Shown: positions 27,860 to 36,153, counted from the stretch's first letter. The stretch is DNA of 55,822 nt from a virus (IMGVR_UViG_3300020469_000059:1-55822), one strand, 5' to 3'. The notes: generated from the sequence alone by a model not told the origin. A program made the numbers and translations.

Positions 27860-28516
27860 ATGGCTAAAACCCAAAAGCAAGAAGTCGTTGCTGCTGAGAC
27901 CAACACTGGTCTCTCTACCAACGTAAGCGGAATCGAAATCGACGTAGAGGACATCGAGATTCCACGCATTAACGTCTGTCAAAAGATGTCTCAATCCGAC
28001 GCACCTGTCGGGTCGATTCTTTTCGACAAGACATACGAGATCGCCCCACCGGACACTCCGGTTAAGACGATCACCGTAGCTGCCCAGAAGGGCTGGCGGG
28101 AGAACATCCCTTTCGAGGAAGAGGATATCCCCCGCATCGCTTGGTCTAAAGAACAAGCCGACGCCATTGAATCGGAGTCGAATTGGGACATGACCGAGTT
28201 CGCAGAGATCACTCTCCTCATGCGTCAGCCTGAAGGTAGTGAAGAAGGCGATGCGTTCCAGTTGCCTATCGGCGACCACAACTACGCATTGGGCAAGATC
28301 AACGTAGGGAAGAACGCGTATCGTTCGACCTATAAGCGTCTTGCTACATTCGCGGCTCTCCAGTCTGGAGTTCCAATTCACAGCAAAGTTTGGAACTTCG
28401 TTTCTGAAGAACTCAGCAAGGGCAAGTATACTTGGTTCAACCCGTCTCTTAGCGTGACGAAGGAAGAAGCCGACGAAGATGTCACCGCCTTTGTTAAAAA
28501 CTTTCTCGGAGCGTAG
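27860..28516 (+). CDS. Putative single-strand-binding or recombination protein (218 aa)
   Basis: The sequence after a charged N-terminus (IEIPRINVCQKMSQSDAPVG, about residues 32-52) matches a phage pattern (IPR..L.Q.MS...G.I) common next to Cas4-like exonucleases and DNA polymerases. The C-terminal part (FNPSLSVTKEEADEDVTAFV) is acidic, as in many SSB proteins. Position between exonuclease and polymerase supports a DNA-binding role, but no catalytic motif is visible. The leader AACCAATAATTGATATT lacks a Shine-Dalgarno sequence. Confidence 0.5.
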   Translation: MAKTQKQEVVAAETNTGLSTNVSGIEIDVEDIEIPRINVCQKMSQSDAPVGSILFDKTYEIAPPDTPVKTITVAAQKGWRENIPFEEEDIPRIAWSKEQADAIESESNWDMTEFAEITLLMRQPEGSEEGDAFQLPIGDHNYALGKINVGKNAYRSTYKRLATFAALQSGVPIHSKVWNFVSEELSKGKYTWFNPSLSVTKEEADEDVTAFVKNFLGA

Positions 28517-28518
28517 TT

Positions 28519-28707
28519 ATGACTGACGAAGAGAAAGAACAAAAAACCCGCGATCTCCTGCTTGAAGAGATCACGATGCTCGACGGCATGATCGCTGAAG
28601 TCGAGGAGCAACTCTCGCAAGTCGGGAGCAACTTGAGAAAGTTGCGGGTAGTTCGGGAGGCACTCCAGCACGTTACTGGCGAGCAGACCGAATTGGAATT
28701 GGACTAG
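28519..28707 (+). CDS. Coiled-coil small protein (62 aa)
   Basis: Begins two bases after the preceding stop and consists almost wholly of a heptad-like coiled coil (LLEEITMLDGMIAEVEEQLS, then LRKLRVVREALQ). It may be an adaptor for the preceding DNA-binding protein or the polymerase. It is followed by a strong terminator at 28725. Confidence 0.55.
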   Translation: MTDEEKEQKTRDLLLEEITMLDGMIAEVEEQLSQVGSNLRKLRVVREALQHVTGEQTELELD

Positions 28708-28724
28708 GAATACTAGTAACACAT

Positions 28725-28773
28725 AAGCCCACCGCAGAGTTTTTAATTTTTTCCCTTTGCGGTGGGCTTTTTC
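28725..28773 (+). terminator. Rho-independent terminator before the DNA polymerase
   Basis: AAGCCCACCGCA (28725-28736) pairs perfectly with TGCGGTGGGCTT (28758-28769), followed by a T-tract. It lies between the coiled-coil gene and the DNA polymerase, so the polymerase either has its own promoter or depends on read-through. Confidence 0.9.
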
Positions 28774-28792
28774 TGCTCACAAATAAACCAAT

Positions 28793-30550
28793 ATGATTAT
28801 ATACGCACTAGATTTTGAAACCTACTACGACAAGCACTGCTCTATACGACAGCTTGGACCGTTAGGTTACTTCTCCCACTACGACTTCGACGCCTATATG
28901 GTGAGCGTCGTAGGAGATGACGGCTACGAGTTTGTCGGCCACCCTGAAGATTTCGACTGGAACCTGCTTAACGGCAATATCGTTCTGTCACATAACGCAT
29001 CATTTGATGAAACACTTTACCTATATGGAATCAACTGCGGTTGGTGGCCGGAGGTAAAACCAGCAGAATGGCACTGCACCGCTGACATGGCCGCTGCGGT
29101 CGGCTTGCCGAGATCCCTGAAGAACTCAACCGCTGAAGCTTTCGATCTGGAGATCTCCAAATCCACCCGTGATAATATGTCTGGCAAGACATGGGCGGGT
29201 ATGTCTAAAGAGTTCCAGAAGGAAGTAGAGGAGTATGCCATCAAGGACTCCGTCCTCTGCCTCCGTCTATGGAAGGCTTACGAGTCCAAATGGTCGCAGT
29301 TTGAGCGGGATATCAGCGTCACGAATAGACGCATCGTCCAGAGGGGAATCCCGATTGACGTGGACGCTCTACGAAAAGCTAAGGAGACAATAAACGAACT
29401 CATCTTTGAAACGGAGAAGGCGATACCTTGGGCAGACGAGAAGCCCTTACTTAGCCGTAAAGCATTCGATGAACACTGCATCAATCTCGGCATCGAGCCA
29501 CCTGCCTCGCTCGCTAAAACTGATGTTGATGCCCAGCGGTGGATACTGGCACACGGTCACAAATACAAATGGATCGAGGCTGTGACGAACTGGCGTCGTA
29601 TCAATACCATCAAGAAGAAGCTCGATAGCTTCGACTGCGCGACGATGCCAGACAACCGATACTATGGCGGCATCATGTATTTCGGCGGACACACCGGACG
29701 CTTCAGTGGTAGTGGGGGTAACCTTAATCTCCAGAACCTACCTAGAGAGGGCATGTTTGGAGTCAATATGCGTAACCTCATTACCGCACCTAAAGGTAAG
29801 AAGCTAGTCGTCGTAGACCTCTCTCAGATCGAAGTCCGCACTCTTTGCTGGCTATCGGGCGACCGAGAGACGATGGACGCAATCCAAGAGTCGGACGATA
29901 TCTACGAAGCGTTCGCTATTCAGTTTGGACTGTGGTCTGAAGATAAAGGAGTCCTGAAGAAGAGAGACCCCAAGCTCAGACACAAAGTCAAGGCTCTCGT
30001 ATTGGGCTGCGGATACGGCGCGGGGGCTAAAAGGTTTGCTGAGATGTATGATATGCCTCAACAAGAAGCTCAAGACGCTGTAGATCTTTACCGGACTAAG
30101 CTTGCGAAGGTTCCCCGATACTGGAGGAAACTCGGCAAACAAGTCGATAAAGCATATGACGTAGGCCACCTGTCTCTACCACTCCCGTCAGGGAGGTCTC
30201 TTAACTACGGCAATCTTCGCAAGACTTTAGCTCAAGGACGAATCCAGTTTGTCTCTAGTGTCAACCGGAACGGGCAAAAACGCATCATGAAACTATGGGG
30301 CGGAGTCCTCGCTGAGAATCTCTCACAGGCTCTGGCCAGAGATATTTTCAGTTTCATGATGTTAGAGATCGACAAGGCTGGCATAGACATTATCTTCCAC
30401 GTCCATGATGAAGTGGTCTGCGAGTGTGATGAAGACGAAGCCGAAGAAACCCTACAAAAAATTACCCAAATTATGTCCACTCCTCCTGAGTGGATTAGCG
30501 ATATTCCTCTGGATGCGGAGGGAGAAATTCTAACCCAATACCAAAAATAA
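28793..30550 (+). CDS. polA: DNA polymerase I family (family A) (585 aa)
   Basis: Replicative polymerase. The 3'-5' exonuclease domain is intact: DFET (Asp7, Glu9), SHNASFDE (Asn68, Asp72) and YAIKDS (Tyr148, Asp152). The polymerase domain has TGRFSGSGGNLNLQNLP, motif A VVVDLSQIEVR (Asp342), motif B RHKVKALVLGCGYG (Arg396, Lys400, Leu404, Tyr408) and motif C HVHDEVVCE (His538, Asp539, Glu540). No 5'-nuclease domain is present, as usual in phages. The residue equivalent to E. coli Phe762 is Leu404. It starts after CACAAATAAACCAAT and is directly followed by the primase-helicase. Confidence 0.97.
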   Translation: MIIYALDFETYYDKHCSIRQLGPLGYFSHYDFDAYMVSVVGDDGYEFVGHPEDFDWNLLNGNIVLSHNASFDETLYLYGINCGWWPEVKPAEWHCTADMAAAVGLPRSLKNSTAEAFDLEISKSTRDNMSGKTWAGMSKEFQKEVEEYAIKDSVLCLRLWKAYESKWSQFERDISVTNRRIVQRGIPIDVDALRKAKETINELIFETEKAIPWADEKPLLSRKAFDEHCINLGIEPPASLAKTDVDAQRWILAHGHKYKWIEAVTNWRRINTIKKKLDSFDCATMPDNRYYGGIMYFGGHTGRFSGSGGNLNLQNLPREGMFGVNMRNLITAPKGKKLVVVDLSQIEVRTLCWLSGDRETMDAIQESDDIYEAFAIQFGLWSEDKGVLKKRDPKLRHKVKALVLGCGYGAGAKRFAEMYDMPQQEAQDAVDLYRTKLAKVPRYWRKLGKQVDKAYDVGHLSLPLPSGRSLNYGNLRKTLAQGRIQFVSSVNRNGQKRIMKLWGGVLAENLSQALARDIFSFMMLEIDKAGIDIIFHVHDEVVCECDEDEAEETLQKITQIMSTPPEWISDIPLDAEGEILTQYQK

Positions 30551-32740
30551 ATGACCTACAGATATTTGCGTAACTTACGCGACAGTAAAGCCCAGAGAAC
30601 TAGTGAACTCGATAACCTTAAACTAAAGAAGCCATCATTTAAGAATAAAGCCGACTACCGAGAATGGTGCAGTAATAATAATACTGATCACGTATTCTAT
30701 TCTTGTGGTGAGGGACGCGCCCCCTCCAAACGGATTAGTAACGACAACCCCATCCACAAGATCCACGGCGTAGTAGCCGACTACGACTCACCCCTCGATT
30801 GGAAATCTTTTAGGAATAAGTTGGCCAACGCCTGTGCGGGTATACCGCTCCCTACGTGGGCTAGCCGAACTCAAAGCGGTTATCTGCGATTAGTTTGGGA
30901 ATTTGATTCGCCCATACCGATTGACCCCTCTATGTATGACTCGTTCATGGGCTACATAAACAAGTCGCTGAAGATGGACAAACTCTTCGCTGGTTTTGAT
31001 AAGACTTCATTGAAACCTAATCAATATTTTGAGTTAGGTGAAGACTGGATTAAAACAGGGGACGCGATCCCGACAGACGTGTTCCATGCCTGCCTGTCTA
31101 AGGCGGTGTCATCTAAGCCGCCGGAATCTTCAGATACATCTGTTCCTTTAGACGTGGTTGCACCGGAAGTCGAATCCCGATTCCCGAATCGTTGGTTCGG
31201 TGAATTTGAAGTAGGGGCCAGAGGGCCATTGTTCTGGATCGATGACGGCATCGACCGAGACGGCTGTCAGGTTGTGGAGGACGGCGTTGTGTGCTACAGC
31301 GACCGCGCTGGCAAAGGGTTCATGAGTTGGGGCGATATCTTTGGCGGTTCATTCGTCAAAGACTACGAGACCAAGAAGCTGTCTACCCTACTCGACGAAT
31401 ACTGGTTCAATGGTAAGACCTTCTTCAAGCTTCTATACGGAAACGCCGTGTCGATACCGAAAGAGCAACTCCTACTAGAACTTCGGCAAGCGGGGTTCTC
31501 TGTCAGGGTCAGGAGAGGTAGGGCGATCAGCGAGGTCGAGGAAGCTCTCCTGACAGTTAGTAACAACAATCGGATCGACGAGATCGCACCTGTGGTGTTC
31601 TCAAGTGACCGCATTGTGTCCTATAATGCTACCCGTATTCTCAACTGCTCTAACCTAGTTCCAGTGGAGCCAGACTCGGATGGAGATCCAGCCAAGTGGC
31701 CGTTCCTGCACCAATGGCTGAATCAGCTATTCGCAAACAGCTCAAAGAACCCCGCCTTAGATTATTTTTACTCATGGTTGCAGCGTTTCTATACTGCGGT
31801 TTTGGATAGGGTTCCCTTACAGGGACAAGCTCTGCTGCTGGTCGGGCCGACAGGTCGCGGCAAGTCGCTATTGTCGAACAAAATTATCAGTGGCCTTGTA
31901 GGGGGTTTCTCTGATGCGTCTGACTACCTATCAGGTCAGACGAAGTTCAACAAAGACTTAGGTCGTGTCGCCTCATGGGTTATTGACGATACGACCTCGG
32001 CAGCTAGCTTCCAAGACCAGAGACGTGCGACCGAACTTCTCAAGCGTGCGGTAGCCAATCCGAGAGTTGAATATATGGCCAAGTATGCGGACGCCATGTC
32101 GATTCCTTGGACAGGCCGAGTTACCCTGTCGCTGAACATGGACGCAAACTCACTGTCAGTGATCCCGTCTCTGGATACCAGTAACCGCGATAAGCTCATG
32201 GCTTTGTTGATTAGCAATAAGTCCACTAATAGTTTTCCGGCTAACTCCCAGCTAGAGGCTACCATCGAACAAGAGCTGCCCCACTTCGGTAAGTTCCTGC
32301 TCGACTGGAAAGTTCCTAAAGAAGTCGAGGACGTTGGTAGGTTTGGGGTTAAGTCATACATCGACCCCACCATCGCGGACGCCGCTTACGACAACAGCAG
32401 TCGTAGTTCCATCGCGGAGTTGGTCGAGTTCTTCGCCAAGCGTTGCCGTGAGATTTACCCTGACATGGGTAAATGGAGCGGGACTCTGACTGAGTTTCAG
32501 GTGATGGTGCATGAACTAAACAACGGTCGTGACGTTGGTTCTTCTCGTAATCTGGAGTTCTGCCGACGAGGTATGATCACTCTAGAAGAAGCTAGTCGGG
32601 TCAATAACAAGATCCGGCCCGTCATGTCCCAAGGACAAGGGGGAGGTAAATTATGGAGCATTGACCTAAGTGAGAAATACGATATAGGTTATACTTCGGA
32701 TGACAAACGAGGACATGAGGAGGCAGGAGCTTTGCGGTGA
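30551..32740 (+). CDS. Primase-helicase (PrimPol-like plus SF3/D5-like helicase) (729 aa)
   Basis: The N-terminal third has primase-polymerase-like elements (GVVADYDSPLDWKSF, then SRTQSGYLRLVWEFDSPI). The C-terminal half has a P-loop LLVGPTGRGKSLL (Lys438), a Walker B-like VASWVIDDTTS and a LSLNMDANS sensor segment, as in D5/VirE-type superfamily 3 helicases. One protein would thus prime and unwind at the fork with the adjacent polymerase, whose stop directly precedes this ATG. The next small gene starts 41 bp before its end. Confidence 0.8.
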   Translation: MTYRYLRNLRDSKAQRTSELDNLKLKKPSFKNKADYREWCSNNNTDHVFYSCGEGRAPSKRISNDNPIHKIHGVVADYDSPLDWKSFRNKLANACAGIPLPTWASRTQSGYLRLVWEFDSPIPIDPSMYDSFMGYINKSLKMDKLFAGFDKTSLKPNQYFELGEDWIKTGDAIPTDVFHACLSKAVSSKPPESSDTSVPLDVVAPEVESRFPNRWFGEFEVGARGPLFWIDDGIDRDGCQVVEDGVVCYSDRAGKGFMSWGDIFGGSFVKDYETKKLSTLLDEYWFNGKTFFKLLYGNAVSIPKEQLLLELRQAGFSVRVRRGRAISEVEEALLTVSNNNRIDEIAPVVFSSDRIVSYNATRILNCSNLVPVEPDSDGDPAKWPFLHQWLNQLFANSSKNPALDYFYSWLQRFYTAVLDRVPLQGQALLLVGPTGRGKSLLSNKIISGLVGGFSDASDYLSGQTKFNKDLGRVASWVIDDTTSAASFQDQRRATELLKRAVANPRVEYMAKYADAMSIPWTGRVTLSLNMDANSLSVIPSLDTSNRDKLMALLISNKSTNSFPANSQLEATIEQELPHFGKFLLDWKVPKEVEDVGRFGVKSYIDPTIADAAYDNSSRSSIAELVEFFAKRCREIYPDMGKWSGTLTEFQVMVHELNNGRDVGSSRNLEFCRRGMITLEEASRVNNKIRPVMSQGQGGGKLWSIDLSEKYDIGYTSDDKRGHEEAGALR

Positions 32741-32921
32741 ATTTTGGCTGGATCTGCGTGAAGCCATAGAAGAAGTCGGGGGAGACCCATCAACTATAGA
32801 CCTTTACGCAGACGCGCCACTTAGTGAGTTTATCGAACTCGTAGCACCAAACGGCATAAGACCCTTCTTTAAAAAGACGGGCCACATCCACCACAAAAAA
32901 CTACCGCCGGAGGAAGAGTGA
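32700..32921 (+). CDS. Small acidic protein (73 aa)
   Basis: ATG at 32700 lies inside the end of the primase-helicase in another frame. The product (MTNEDMRRQELCGEFWLDLR, then EFIELVAPNGIRPFFKKTGH) is acidic with a Pro/Glu-rich end. Its 3' end overlaps that of the convergent nuclease gene by 21 bp, with no terminator between them. No family recognised. Confidence 0.5.
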   Translation: MTNEDMRRQELCGEFWLDLREAIEEVGGDPSTIDLYADAPLSEFIELVAPNGIRPFFKKTGHIHHKKLPPEEE

Positions 32922-33419
32922 CTCGAAAGCGTCGGGCCTACGAGTCTTCCTGATCTCGATGTTGTATCCGTCAGCCTTGAAACGGAACCCGTCTTTGTCT
33001 AGCGATCCTCTCTTATCGAATCGTTTTTTATGGATGATCGTCTTCTTAGGAGTCCACCCGCAGAGCCATACCTTACGTAGACCTTTGTGGACCCGCATGA
33101 AGAAGTATATGTCGGCCTCAAACTTACTAAATTTGGTTCTGACTACTGAAGCGTTGTAGTCCAGTTTAGGCGGGGTGTTGCAACCCTTAGCCTTAACGTC
33201 AACCTTGAGACCCTTGTATTCGTAGTCGTGGGTGAAGGACTTGTCTCCTACGTAGTCGAACTGCTTGAAGGTATTCTCGAAAGCGACCTCACCTAAGAAG
33301 CCAGTCATGTTTCCTTTGCCGTTAGTGAATGATGTCCTCAATTCACCTAACGCATCGGATCTTCGGCACGCTTCCGCGACATCTTCTGGCGTAGGTTTGT
33401 AGAGTATGAATCGACTCAT
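32901..33419 (-). CDS. PD-(D/E)XK nuclease-like protein (172 aa)
   Basis: A restriction-endonuclease-like core is visible: GFLGEVAFENTF (Glu44 area), then DYEYKGLKVDVKAKG, giving the D...(D/E)xK pattern (DVKAK), followed by a strand and helix (ADIYFFMRVHKGLRKVWLCG). It may be a small DNA endonuclease or repair nuclease. It is the last gene of the minus-strand virion and lysis block and follows small basic proteins with overlapping starts (33416-33419). Confidence 0.65.
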   Translation of the reverse strand: MSRFILYKPTPEDVAEACRRSDALGELRTSFTNGKGNMTGFLGEVAFENTFKQFDYVGDKSFTHDYEYKGLKVDVKAKGCNTPPKLDYNASVVRTKFSKFEADIYFFMRVHKGLRKVWLCGWTPKKTIIHKKRFDKRGSLDKDGFRFKADGYNIEIRKTRRPDAFESLFLRR

Positions 33420-33697
33420 GATTTGCGCTTACGCGCTTTCTTCAGGAGCCTCTTTTTGCTCCTGTATCTCGCGGTCTTCTCCGCGATCTTTTTTGGCTGC
33501 TTGACGTATTGTTTGCCCTTACGCATGCCTTTACGTTTTTTGCGACTGGTTCGGGCATATTCCTCGTCAGTCAAAGCTTCACGCGCAGCCTTCGGTAAAT
33601 ACCGCTCGCCCGTTTTGAGCGACGGCTTACCTGACTTGGTTCCCCACTTCTCCCGTGTCCAGTTGTCGAGGGATCTCTGTGAAGCTTTCTTGGGCAT
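33416..33697 (-). CDS. DUF5872-like basic phage protein (93 aa)
   Basis: Strongly basic. It carries the signature I recognise from many phage genomes: SLDNWTREKWGTKSGKPSLK, TGERYLPKAAREAL, then a basic tail with GKQYVKQPKKIAEKTARYR. These small proteins sit near head or lysis genes and their function is unknown to me; nucleic-acid binding is likely from charge. It overlaps both neighbours by a few bases. Confidence 0.7.
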   Translation of the reverse strand: MPKKASQRSLDNWTREKWGTKSGKPSLKTGERYLPKAAREALTDEEYARTSRKKRKGMRKGKQYVKQPKKIAEKTARYRSKKRLLKKARKRKS

Positions 33698-33876
33698 TAG
33701 TAACCGGATTGGGGTTTGGCGCGTTTACGGATTATCTTATTAGCCTTCTTTTTAGTAGACGGCTTAGTGTGTCCGTAGCCTCTCTTCTTCATGGCAAGGT
33801 GCTGCTCGTAGGTGTCAGCCTTGTATCCTTTGCCATTCTTGTCGTACATCATGTGTGGTTTGAAGTCTTTCTTCAT
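33697..33876 (-). CDS. Small basic protein (59 aa)
   Basis: Minus-strand ATG at 33876. The product begins MKKDFKPHMMYDKNGKGYKA and continues with YEQHLAMKKRGYGHTKPSTK and a basic tail. The stop overlaps the next gene's ATG (TAATG), which supports a real gene. The MMYD..GKGYKA..YE.H..MKK.GY pattern occurs in other phages beside the basic proteins that flank it here. Confidence 0.6.
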   Translation of the reverse strand: MKKDFKPHMMYDKNGKGYKADTYEQHLAMKKRGYGHTKPSTKKKANKIIRKRAKPQSGY

Positions 33877-33901
33877 CTGTTTCTCTAAGGTTGGGGTTTA
33901 G

Positions 33902-34087
33902 TTAATTTCGATAGCCTCCTCCGGCTTTTTTGTATCTTGCTGCTAGTAGTTGTGCTTTTCGTGCAGACCATTGACCAGCTTTACCGCCTTTAGTCCCTGC
34001 TTTGATTGAGTTGAATAGACGCTTCCTCATCGTAGGCTTCGTGTAGTTGCCTGCCTCATTTACTCTTGATTTACTTTTCTTCTTCAT
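33902..34087 (-). CDS. Small conserved basic phage protein (61 aa)
   Basis: Contains the VNEAGNYTKPTMRKRLFNSI segment followed by KAGTKGGKAGQWSARKAQLL and GGGYRN, a pattern I recognise from many phages (DUF6321-like). Members are short basic proteins of unknown role, often close to head genes. The start overlaps the end of the lysozyme gene by four bases. Confidence 0.7.
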   Translation of the reverse strand: MKKKSKSRVNEAGNYTKPTMRKRLFNSIKAGTKGGKAGQWSARKAQLLAARYKKAGGGYRN

Positions 34088-34698
34088 TCGGCCACCCTCT
34101 GTTCTACTCGTTCTGCGAACGATGCTTTCTTCTTCGCTTCCTCTTTCAGAAGGTTAGCGAGAAGATCCATTCTGGCGGCTACGCCTGAACCGGATTCTTT
34201 AGCCGCTTTATATTCGTCATTGTCGAGAAATTCTTTAGCGGCTTCAGTAAATTTACCTTCTCGGATGTTCTCCATCGTTTTAGGTGAGCCGGACAAGCCT
34301 CCTCTATAAACAGATGAAATCGCGGCGTCTTGAAGGTCTGGAGAAAGGTCGAAGAACTTGTCGCCAAGCATGTCCGATTTAATCGCACGCGACGCTTTAT
34401 CGGTAATCGATTTCATCATCATGGCTCTAGCGGTTTCTTCCGTGACGGACTTACCAGAAAGATCGGCTTTGTCCGCGATGCCACTCTTCCCCATCGTAAT
34501 CTTGCCAGTGTAGTAGGGTGACTTCTTATAAGCGGCGTCACTACCATCACCAATGAGGCTACCGTAACCGACAGTCCAATACCCTTTGGAATCTTTATAA
34601 GGCTTGGCGACGAACCCTTCTTTGCTCTTAACTTCTTCTGCTAGCTTTGAAAAACTGTAGGGCTTTTTGTTGGGTCTGACTAATACGGGATCTGGCAT
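34084..34698 (-). CDS. Lysozyme, GH24 (T4 type) endolysin (204 aa)
   Basis: Cleaves the glycan strand of peptidoglycan. The catalytic set of T4 lysozyme is present with the same spacing: Glu27 (KEGF), Asp36 (YKDS) and Thr42 (WTVGYGS), spaced 9 and 6 residues apart. The body is helical (FFDLSPDLQDAAISSVYRGG), as in GH24 proteins. There is no signal sequence, so export would need a holin. A basic C-terminal extension (about 180-204) is longer than in T4 lysozyme. It lies in the lysis cassette with an amidase 500 bp away. Confidence 0.9.
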   Translation of the reverse strand: MPDPVLVRPNKKPYSFSKLAEEVKSKEGFVAKPYKDSKGYWTVGYGSLIGDGSDAAYKKSPYYTGKITMGKSGIADKADLSGKSVTEETARAMMMKSITDKASRAIKSDMLGDKFFDLSPDLQDAAISSVYRGGLSGSPKTMENIREGKFTEAAKEFLDNDEYKAAKESGSGVAARMDLLANLLKEEAKKKASFAERVEQRVAE

Positions 34699-34985
34699 TA
34701 CTTTAGGCGTTTAAGGATTCGTTCGTAGGCCGGAAAGAAGACTTCATCAATACAGCGGACACAGGCTTCTTCTTCAAAGTTTTCGCAGAACGAAATACCA
34801 GCGATGTGGAAAGCGGCGTGCAACATTTCATGTCGTAAAGTCGGGATGATTTCGTGTTCTGGTAGCTTATTATGTAACTGGATTATTCGTTTCTCATGAA
34901 GATACTGTCCGTAGCACCCCTCTAACTCAGTCTTATGGATCTTGATCCGCTGACCCGCGATCATGACTGATTTTAAGGATTTCAC
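34698..34985 (-). CDS. Small HExxH metallopeptidase-like protein (95 aa)
   Basis: A zincin motif is plain: TLRHEMLHAAFHIAG, with HEMLH, and an acidic helix downstream (FEEEACVRCIDEVF) could supply the third zinc ligand. The protein is at the short end for SprT or ImmA-like families. Its place between the HNH-like gene and lysozyme is common for small phage metallopeptidases, but its substrate is unknown. It begins four bases inside the preceding gene's end. Confidence 0.65.
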   Translation of the reverse strand: MKSLKSVMIAGQRIKIHKTELEGCYGQYLHEKRIIQLHNKLPEHEIIPTLRHEMLHAAFHIAGISFCENFEEEACVRCIDEVFFPAYERILKRLK

Positions 34986-35197
34986 TTTCTTGATCTGTTA
35001 CTTGATTTACTGAGTAGTCGTAAGTTTCCGCGTGAGTTGTTTCTAGGATTGCCGTCTTTGTGGTCAACGTCCTTGCCCTTGACCCGCTTCCCTAAGATCT
35101 TCTTCATCTTACGGCGTGCGCCATTACGGCTAGCCCGATTCTTTTTCTGTTTCGGCTTGCTATGGTAGTTGTCGTATTCTTTTTGGTAGTTCCTCAT
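34982..35197 (-). CDS. HNH-like small protein (71 aa)
   Basis: The C-terminal half reads KGKDVDHKDGNPRNNSRGNL then RLLSKSSNRSRK, the VDHKDGN..NN..NLR...SNRS core of phage HNH endonucleases. The N-terminal half is basic. The full beta-beta-alpha fold is nearly complete but short, so this could be a nuclease, a packaging-associated HNH protein or a mini DNA-binding protein. It overlaps the amidase gene by four bases. Confidence 0.6.
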   Translation of the reverse strand: MRNYQKEYDNYHSKPKQKKNRASRNGARRKMKKILGKRVKGKDVDHKDGNPRNNSRGNLRLLSKSSNRSRK

Positions 35198-35847
35198 GCG
35201 TTTTTAAAGTAGCTGACGATTGCCTGTGCGTATGCGTCGGCTAGTAGTGCGTGTTTCACATCAAATAGAACCCATTCCTTTGGGCAGCTACCGAAGAAAG
35301 GCTCGCAGATCACGGCTGGTGGTGGCACGCTCCTCAAGAACCCGCCCCCGCGACCGTCTGATTCAATCGGCTTGATCCCTCTATCCGACTGCACTTTAAA
35401 GGTCTCAGCGTGGGCTTCTCGGAAACACTCAGCCAGACGGCGACCGTTGTTGCTGGTGTGGTAATACAGGTATTCGTAGCCCTCTGCTTTCGAGCTTGAG
35501 TAGCTGTTGAAGTGCAGCTCAATCGCGATGTCGCACTTCTCCTCCGCGATGCTCTGCCCCAACCAGTCCATCGCGCCGCTGTAGCTCTCCGACGGATAGT
35601 CATCGAACACAACGGATTGGACTCCTTGGTGGCGCAGGTGGTTCTTCAGCAGGTCTGCTACTTTCTTGTTGTAAGACCACTCGTCTACGCCGCCGACGGA
35701 AGTGGCCCCTTTATCTCCGATCCTGCTGTGACCCACGCAGATGGCTACTTTCTTGAGCTTCCTAACCTTCTTGCGCTTGACGGCTTTAGCCGCTTTGTAA
35801 GCGGACACAAGTTCTAATATCTTGTCGAGTATTTGGCTTGGACTCAT
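35194..35847 (-). CDS. N-acetylmuramoyl-L-alanine amidase (Amidase_3) (217 aa)
   Basis: Cuts the bond between the glycan and the peptide of peptidoglycan. Zinc ligands and catalytic residue are present: His40 (ICVGHS), Glu56 (GVDEWSYN), His112 (ELHFNS) and Glu182 (CEPFF). An N-terminal basic helix (about 1-34, ending VKRKKVRKLKK) precedes the catalytic domain. Together with the GH24 lysozyme this phage has two wall enzymes acting on different bonds. The gene is preceded by a lipoprotein gene whose end overlaps it by four bases. Confidence 0.9.
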   Translation of the reverse strand: MSPSQILDKILELVSAYKAAKAVKRKKVRKLKKVAICVGHSRIGDKGATSVGGVDEWSYNKKVADLLKNHLRHQGVQSVVFDDYPSESYSGAMDWLGQSIAEEKCDIAIELHFNSYSSSKAEGYEYLYYHTSNNGRRLAECFREAHAETFKVQSDRGIKPIESDGRGGGFLRSVPPPAVICEPFFGSCPKEWVLFDVKHALLADAYAQAIVSYFKNA

Positions 35848-36080
35848 TTGCCGATTATGATTGCGCGACGATAAGAGTAGTCGCTGTGAAACTTCTGGCC
35901 TCGTCCTTTTAGCTGGCCTTCTACGAACTGATACGTGGCCCCGTCAATCAGAGTCACGGTCGGAGGATCGAGTAATGCGCTCTCGTTCAAACTTGAGTCG
36001 CTTCGCCAAGCGTTCGATCCGCAGCTTTGCAGCAGGGGAACCGTCAGCAGCAAGCTCATCGATGTCGTCTTCCAGTTCAT
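35844..36080 (-). CDS. Lipoprotein, possible outer-membrane spanin component (78 aa)
   Basis: ATG at 36080. The N-terminus MNWKTTSMSLLLTVPLLQSC is a lipoprotein signal with lipobox LLQSC (Cys20). The mature part is short and polar (LNESALLDPPTVTLIDGATY). It overlaps the end of the coiled-coil gene 35944-36153 in a different frame by 137 bp, the arrangement of Rz/Rz1 spanin pairs, so an o-spanin role is plausible. The lipoprotein call is direct; the spanin role is inferred from size and architecture. Confidence 0.65.
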   Translation of the reverse strand: MNWKTTSMSLLLTVPLLQSCGSNAWRSDSSLNESALLDPPTVTLIDGATYQFVEGQLKGRGQKFHSDYSYRRAIIIGK

Positions 36081-36153
36081 AAACGTAGCGCCTTCTCTTC
36101 CAGTCAATCATAGCTGTGTATGCCTTGATCAACTCAGTGAGTAATCTAATCAC
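35944..36153 (-). CDS. Small coiled-coil lysis-cassette protein, possible spanin partner (69 aa)
   Basis: GTG start at 36153, overlapping the previous stop (TAGTG). The N-terminus (MIRLLTELIKAYTAMIDWKR) is only moderately hydrophobic, followed by a long charged helix (RRYVYELEDDIDELAADGSP, then AAKLRIERLAKRLKFERERI). A partner i-spanin would need a membrane anchor, which is weak here. Short proteins with this LEDDIDELAA.G.PA..LRIE pattern are common next to holins. Call based on architecture and neighbours. Confidence 0.5.
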   Translation of the reverse strand: MIRLLTELIKAYTAMIDWKRRRYVYELEDDIDELAADGSPAAKLRIERLAKRLKFERERITRSSDRDSD

